A stretch of 9,054 nucleotides of DNA from NCBI GenBank assembly GCA_963933055.1, contig CAWVSY010000084.1, positions 1-9,054 on the forward strand, in the 5' to 3' direction. Shown piece after piece: positions 6,204 through 9,054 of the stretch. Each line of letters opens with the position of its first letter. Position 1 is the first letter of the stretch. The position numbers and the translations under genes are program-made. The stretch comes from Oleispira sp963933055. GTDB lineage: Bacteria; Pseudomonadota; Gammaproteobacteria; Pseudomonadales; Oceanobacteraceae. Below the pieces are notes generated by a model, which was not told the origin of the DNA, did not search any database, and saw nothing but the letters and a program-made list of their open reading frames with translations.

Positions 6204-7103
6204 TTAAGATTTTAGCTGTAAAATACGACGAGCACCGGTTAATACAATCGCACCAATGATTAACCCAATCACCAGGTCAGGGTAAAGCGAGCCCGTCCAT
6301 GCGACCAGAAATCCGGCCAATATTACCCCAAGGTTGGCAATGACATCATTGGCAGAAAAAATCCAGCTAGCTTTCATATGAGCGCCACTCTCTCTATTTT
6401 TAAAAATCAGCATCAAGCAAGTAACATTAGCGATCAAAGCGAGGAGCCCAAACCCCATCATCAAGGTTGAAGCGGGATCGCTTCCAAATATAAAACGGCG
6501 TAATACTTCACTCAATGCACCTAAGGCTAAAATCATTTGCAACCAGCCAGAAACACGCGCCGCTTTAAGCTTCTTTTTAACACTGTGACCAACGGCATAG
6601 AGTGCCAAGCCATAAACCGTAGCATCAGCAAACATGTCGAGAGAATCTGCAATTAAACCGGCCGATTGGGCCATCCAACCAACGATTATTTCAACAACAA
6701 ACATGAATCCGTTAATGGCAAGCAACCACTTAAGGATCTGCATTTCTTGGATTTCTGCTTCTTTCGCTGACGCCGTCGCTTTGGCAGCTTCTTTACCACA
6801 AGTTTCTTGCGTGTTTTCTAACTTGGCACCAAACTTCAAAGACTCGAGTCTTGTAGTGATCTCCTCCAAATTATGCCCATGAAAAACCCTGACTTTGCGT
6901 GCTGGAATATCAAACAGTAAACCAACCGATGGCTTGATGCTGTCGAGCGTTAATCGAATGAGTCGTTCCTCCGAAGGACAATCCATTTTAGGCACTATAA
7001 ATTCACTGGTGAATTCTTTGTCAAAAGAGGCATTGTCGTCGACCGTGGTAGCCTTTATTTCCACAGGCTCGCTTTGACATTGTCCACTGCAAGTTTCTGT
7101 CAT
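6204..7103 (-). CDS. CDF-family heavy-metal cation transporter with HMA-like N-terminal domain
   Basis: Cation diffusion facilitators export divalent metals in exchange for protons across the inner membrane. This 299-residue protein has about 120 soluble N-terminal residues, then six predicted spans (about 125-145, 147-172, 186-205, 213-235, 246-268, 274-291). The N-terminal region resembles an HMA metal-chaperone fold (FIVPKMDCPSEERLIRLTLD), with MDCPSEE in place of MxCxxC, and is preceded by a Cys/His-poor tail starting MTETCSGQC. Span 2 contains GLIADSLDMFAD, giving D153/D156/D160 where zinc-type CDFs have D/H/D. Span 5 contains SANDVIANLGV, giving D253xxxN257 instead of HxxxD. The usual cytosolic C-terminal domain after span 6 is missing (ends ARRILQLKS). 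ATG 7103 has AAGG at about 9 bases. Divergent to a PbrR/CadR-like gene, it is the first gene of the operon; the metal may be Pb or Cd rather than Zn (inference). Confidence 0.9.
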   Translation of the reverse strand: MTETCSGQCQSEPVEIKATTVDDNASFDKEFTSEFIVPKMDCPSEERLIRLTLDSIKPSVGLLFDIPARKVRVFHGHNLEEITTRLESLKFGAKLENTQETCGKEAAKATASAKEAEIQEMQILKWLLAINGFMFVVEIIVGWMAQSAGLIADSLDMFADATVYGLALYAVGHSVKKKLKAARVSGWLQMILALGALSEVLRRFIFGSDPASTLMMGFGLLALIANVTCLMLIFKNRESGAHMKASWIFSANDVIANLGVILAGFLVAWTGSLYPDLVIGLIIGAIVLTGARRILQLKS

Positions 7104-7134
7104 TTAAAAATACCTTGTTTTATTAGTATTAGTG

Positions 7135-7165
7135 AGTTTAAACTCTATAGTCACTATAGAGTCAA
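7135..7165 (-). promoter_or_regulatory. MerR-type promoter of the transporter operon (19-bp spacer)
   Basis: On the minus strand TTGACT (7165-7160) and TAAACT (7140-7135) are separated by exactly 19 bases, and the whole spacer is occupied by a near-complete palindrome. Overlong 19-20 bp spacers that are untwisted by a metal-loaded regulator are the hallmark of promoters controlled by MerR-family proteins. The transporter ATG lies 32 bases beyond the -10. Confidence 0.88.
7142..7162. promoter_or_regulatory. operator palindrome for the MerR/PbrR-like regulator
   Basis: The arm ACTCTATAGT (7142-7151), a central C, and the exact reverse complement ACTATAGAGT (7153-7162) form a perfect 21-bp palindrome. 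The sequence resembles operators of PbrR/CadR/ZntR-type regulators (ACTCTATAG-like arms). It overlaps the -35 of the leftward promoter and precedes the regulator start by 21 bases, so the same site may also autoregulate the regulator. A second palindrome, GAGTTTAAACTC (7134-7145), overlaps its left end. Confidence 0.9.
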
Positions 7166-7183
7166 TCGTAAAAAGGTGTTTGT

Positions 7184-7588
7184 TTGAAAATCGGTGAATT
7201 AGCAAAATTAACGGGTTGTTCAGTTCAGTCCATTCGTTTCTACGAAAAGGAGGAATTAATAAGCGCTCCTCGGCGTAGCGAGTGTAATTACCGACTTTAT
7301 GATCAAAAAAACTTGGAGCAACTCATATTCATTAAACATTGCCGTAACCTGGATATTACGCTTGCGGAAATCAAGCAATTGCTCAACTTAAAGCAGTCAC
7401 CGGAAACTCAATGTGAAGACGTCAATCACTTAATTGACGAGCACATCAAACAAATTAACCTTCGTATGACTGAACTGAAAAAACTGAAAGGCTCATTAAC
7501 TGATTTACGTTCAAAATGCCGTGATAATCAGACCGTAAAAAATTGCGGTATTTTGCAGGATTTATTAACTAAGCCAACTGGTCAATAA
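7184..7588 (+). CDS. MerR-family metal-responsive regulator, PbrR/CadR/ZntR type
   Basis: This 134-residue activator has the MerR plan: an N-terminal winged helix-turn-helix (MKIGELAKLTGCSVQSIRFYE, then SECNYRLYDQ), a long dimerisation helix (about 80-112) and a short C-terminal metal loop. The three Cys residues that bind metal in this branch are present at C77 (ETQCEDVNHLIDEHI), C112 (RSKCRDN) and C121 (KNCGILQ). The 9-residue gap between the last two matches PbrR- and ZntR-type loops better than the 7-residue gap I recall for CadR, and a single Cys at 112 differs from the Cys pair of ZntR. It probably senses Pb(II) or Cd/Zn and activates the divergent transporter operon by remodelling the 19-bp-spacer promoter. 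The start is TTG at 7184 with AAAAAGG 8-14 bases upstream; no in-frame ATG lies nearby. Confidence 0.92.
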   Translation: MKIGELAKLTGCSVQSIRFYEKEELISAPRRSECNYRLYDQKNLEQLIFIKHCRNLDITLAEIKQLLNLKQSPETQCEDVNHLIDEHIKQINLRMTELKKLKGSLTDLRSKCRDNQTVKNCGILQDLLTKPTGQ

Positions 7589-7597
7589 CTATCAAAG

Positions 7598-7804
7598 TTA
7601 ACTTTTAAGCGATTGACTTTTGGCGACTAAATTTTTGTTAAAACGTAAGAGCATAAAAACCACCTTCGCAATATTCCAAGGTAGTAATGCCTCAATATCT
7701 TCAACGCAAATGGCTGCTGGTAGCCTTGTGAATACTTCTTTCAGATAAACACTTGGCTTAAGAAACATCTTTATCCAAGCTTCAATTATAGCTAGTCTAA
7801 TCTT
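7598..7804 (-). pseudogene. IS66-family TnpC transposase C-terminal remnant
   Basis: A minus-strand frame without its own start, opening after a TAG at 7805-7807, encodes IIEAWIKMFLKPSVYLKEVF then TRLPAAICVEDIEALLPWN. This matches the conserved C-terminal end of IS66-family TnpC proteins (a pattern like EPYAYLRxVLTRLPxAxTxxDIxALLPWN). The recognisable part covers only about 40 residues; upstream the frame is closed, and no DDE domain, TnpA or TnpB is present. The remnant is convergent with the MerR gene, ending 10 bases after it, so the rest of the element was presumably lost by deletion. It is not functional. Confidence 0.78.
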
Positions 7805-8239
7805 CTAGCGAGAGTTGAATTTCTTTTATTCTAGTACGGTAGCTTATTTATTATCATTAATAGCTTTGAAGTGATGGATCGGCCTCAATTGTGTTTCATG
7901 AATTTAGCAATTATTCTCAATCGATCTGCTGCAGGGAATAGTGATATGACGATTCAAATCAAGCCCGCAATCAATGCGGAGAGTTAAGTTTAACCTTGAT
8001 GATTAGTGCGGTTTATATATGATCTGATGAAAGTTACTAATATAAAAGTTTTTATAACCTTTTCCTTTAGTCCCCCCCCTAAAAAGGGCATCAAGGCGAT
8101 GAATATTCAGCGTGAATAATAATTAATTTGTACGCCATAAAAATCTTACCACCCAAGTAATACCAAGGGCTGGAAGAGCTGCTATTAATCGGTACAAGGA
8201 ATGCACAGCAAGCTGAAAGCTCTTTATGCGGGTGTAATG
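7805..8239. other. gene-poor stretch, no confident gene
   Basis: No supported gene is visible in these 435 bases. Two short open frames look weakly protein-like but are unidentified. One is on the plus strand (about 7873-7987), starting MDRPQLCFMNLAIILNRSAA and ending NAES. The other is on the minus strand, ending at 8123, with a hydrophobic tail LIAALPALGITWVVRFLWR. A run of eight C at 8072-8079 lies within a loose CCTTTT/AAAAGG inverted context, without the T-run expected of a terminator. The stretch is probably scar DNA between element remnants. Confidence 0.5.
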
Positions 8240-8440
8240 GCTCAAGTTATCTAGTTTTTTCTTATTTAGTGCTTGTCTGCATAATTTTTAGCAATGTGCG
8301 GCAGCTTGCTCAAGTTATCTAGAAACGTAATAATGGCGTGGCTTACAGATTGATTATTTTTTTAAGTAGAAATCCCAAGTGCTTAAGTTATCTAGAAATA
8401 GAGGCCTGATTTATAAAAATGCTCAAGTTATCTAGAAATT
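8240..8440 (+). repeat. cluster of four near-identical ~18-bp direct repeats
   Basis: GCTCAAGTTATCTAG occurs at 8240-8254, 8308-8322 and 8421-8435, with one C-to-T change in a fourth copy at 8381-8395. Copies two to four are extended by AAA(T). Start-to-start distances are 68, 73 and 40 bases, and the spacers are unrelated AT-rich sequence. A fifth partial copy, GCTCAACTT (8442-8450), runs into AACTTAAGC, the reverse complement of the start of copy three, so the last copy can form an imperfect hairpin with it. The spacing is too irregular for a CRISPR array. Protein-binding sites (iterons, partition sites, transposon-end or regulator sites) are the likeliest explanation. Confidence 0.85.
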
Positions 8441-8452
8441 TGCTCAACTTAA

Positions 8453-8653
8453 GCTTTACCGCACAGTTATTTGTCAGAAAATATTACTTGGAGCTCATCC
8501 ATTGACGGTGATTTAGGCACTGGCACCATTATTAATGCCACCCTAACAGAAGGCGTACAAACTATCACGGCTACCGTAATGGATAGCGAAGGGCTGACAC
8601 CTGAGTTTGCAACCACACTGCAAGTAACCGTCACGCAAGGAGGCGTACAATAA
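8453..8653 (+). pseudogene. C-terminal fragment of an Ig/PKD-like surface protein
   Basis: The frame opens only after a stop at 8450-8452 and has no good start; TTG at 8471 is possible but lacks a ribosome site. It encodes ITWSSSIDGDLGTGTIINAT, LTEGVQTITATVMDSEG and TTLQVTVTQGGVQ, a beta-sandwich pattern typical of Ig-like, PKD or cadherin-like repeat domains at the C-terminus of large secreted or surface proteins of marine bacteria. Only one domain remains, so the parent gene was cut near 8460, just beside the direct-repeat cluster. The stop overlaps an ATG (TAATG at 8651-8655) that begins a ten-codon frame (MKVSAHWSNK) ending about 20 bases before an IS3-type end. This could be the start of a coupled downstream gene that was also destroyed. 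It is unlikely to be functional. Confidence 0.6.
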
Positions 8654-8693
8654 TGAAAGTTTCAGCACATTGGTCAAACAAGTAGCAGCCAAC

Positions 8694-8803
8694 TGAATCG
8701 CCCCTATTTCACTAGACACTCTTTAACTATGCAATGAGCTAGCAGGAGACCTAATATTGGTGAACGATACAACGAAGAATTCAAGATGGCAGTAGTTAAC
8801 TAA
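8694..8803 (+). mobile_element. IS3-family left-end remnant with 15-codon orfA stub
   Basis: TGAATCGCCCCTATTTCACT followed by AGACACT resembles the left terminal inverted repeat of IS3-family elements, which begin with TG and often carry a CGCCCC block. About 30 bases further, AGGAGA (8744-8749) precedes a frame reading GERYNEEFKMAVVN then a stop at 8801, which matches the N-terminus of IS3-type OrfA (RYxxEFKxxAV helix-turn-helix). The codon where the start should be is ATT (8756-8758), not ATG. The rest of the element, including orfB and the right end, is absent from the window. Confidence 0.6.
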
Positions 8804-8893
8804 GTAATGATAAATAGCACTCTCAATCACTATGGTAAAAAAGGAGGGCAGTACTCATTTCATATTGCCTTAAAGTAGAGATGTTTTTAGCTA

Positions 8894-8951
8894 TGGTCAC
8901 CGTTTGGTCACGTTTTGGTCACCGACGCAAAAACTAGCAAAAATTGGTCAC
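8894..8951. repeat. TGGTCAC repeats, three at 11-bp period plus one distal copy
   Basis: TGGTCAC starts at 8894, 8905 and 8916, giving an 11-base period close to one helical turn, and again at 8945. All copies have the same orientation, in the 85 bases adjoining the tRNA 3' end. No gene covers them. Sites lined up on one DNA face next to a tRNA could be arm-type integrase sites or other protein-binding sites of a past or present island; this is inference. Confidence 0.75.
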
Positions 8952-8964
8952 TGCGGTAGGAGTC

Positions 8965-8972
8965 AAAAAAAA
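8965..8972 (-). terminator. T-run after tRNA-Arg
   Basis: Immediately after the tRNA, the minus strand reads TTTCC followed by eight T residues. No separate stem is visible; it may act as a simple U-rich transcription end. Confidence 0.4.
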
Positions 8973-8977
8973 GGAAA

Positions 8978-9054
8978 TGGTCCGCCCTGCAAGAATCGAA
9001 CTTGCGGCTTTCGGCTTCGGAGGCCGACACTCTATCCAACTGAGCTAAGGGCGG
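8978..9054 (-). tRNA. tRNA-Arg (anticodon CCG)
   Basis: Read on the minus strand, the gene folds into a full cloverleaf. The acceptor stem CCGCCCT pairs with AGGGCGG, the D arm is GCTC-AGTTGGATA-GAGT, and the anticodon stem GTCGG/TCGGC pairs with GCCGA around loop CTCCGAA, giving anticodon CCG, which reads Arg codon CGG. The T arm is GCAAG-TTCGATT-CTTGC. The discriminator base is A and the 3' CCA is encoded (8980-8978). It starts exactly at the window edge. tRNA-Arg genes are frequent attachment sites for tyrosine-recombinase islands, but no integrase gene or second copy of the tRNA 3' end is present here. Confidence 0.96.

Noticed and set aside
6634..7077. Plus-strand frames inside the transporter gene
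   Set aside because: They are antisense shadows of a well-supported CDF-family gene.
7595..7606. AAAGTTAACTTT palindrome as terminator of the MerR gene
   Set aside because: It has no GC-rich stem and only a short T stretch, and it overlaps the end of the IS66 remnant.
8060..8090. Rho-independent terminator at the C8 run
   Set aside because: The loose CCTTTT/AAAAGG pairing is short and lacks a following T-run.
8240..8440. CRISPR array
   Set aside because: The repeats are short, the spacing ranges from 40 to 73 bases, and no cas gene is present.
8240..8460. Integron attC sites
   Set aside because: No paired GTTRRRY/RYYYAAC core sites flanking cassettes and no integrase; the repeats are short direct repeats.

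Overview
The window reads as an accessory, heavily rearranged stretch of a moderately AT-rich gammaproteobacterial chromosome. A marine Alteromonadales-type host is my guess, based on codon and base composition, the IS families and the style of the metal-resistance genes. It ends exactly at the 5' end of a tRNA-Arg(CCG) gene (8978-9054, minus strand). tRNA genes of this type are common integration sites for genomic islands, and the rest of the window looks like island or scar DNA: one intact IS256-family element, remnants of IS66-family and IS3-family elements, and at least four truncated or frameshifted genes.

The functional theme is heavy-metal export. From 7184 leftward lies a divergent regulator/operon pair. 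A MerR-family regulator of the PbrR/CadR/ZntR type (7184-7588, plus) faces a minus-strand operon across a perfect 21-bp palindrome placed in a 19-bp promoter spacer, the classic MerR layout. The operon runs: CDF-family cation transporter with an HMA-like N-terminal domain (7103-6204), class I SAM-dependent methyltransferase (6150-5458, probably starting upstream at a non-ATG codon), a small secreted Cys-rich CzcI-like protein (5456-5124), and the first ~60 codons of a TolC/CzcC-type outer-membrane gene (5031 to about 4838). That last gene is frameshifted and then fused to the tail of an unrelated gene.

At the left edge a second, apparently working copy of the same small-protein plus TolC module is present: a CzcI-like Cys/His protein (1522-1106) followed about 90 bp later by a TolC/CzcC-family outer-membrane protein (1016 to beyond base 1). 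It would presumably lead into czcB/czcA-like RND genes outside the window.

Between the two modules are the complete 1.3-kb IS256-family element (1901-3200), a decayed HAD-type 5'-nucleotidase gene with two frame-breaking lesions (3805-3335), and an unusual membrane protein with three predicted membrane spans, a coiled-coil-like loop and a C-terminal helix-turn-helix (4689-3916).

Right of the MerR gene (7589-8977) no intact gene is visible. This stretch holds an IS66 TnpC C-terminal remnant, a cluster of four near-identical direct repeats of unknown function (8240-8440), the C-terminal end of an Ig/PKD-like surface protein, an IS3-family left end with a 15-codon stub of orfA, and an 11-bp-periodic TGGTCAC repeat array next to the tRNA. 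I see no CRISPR array, integrase gene or complete undescribed system. The most unexplained elements are the repeat cluster, the membrane-HTH protein and the (CY)n repeat tract in the second CzcI-like protein.
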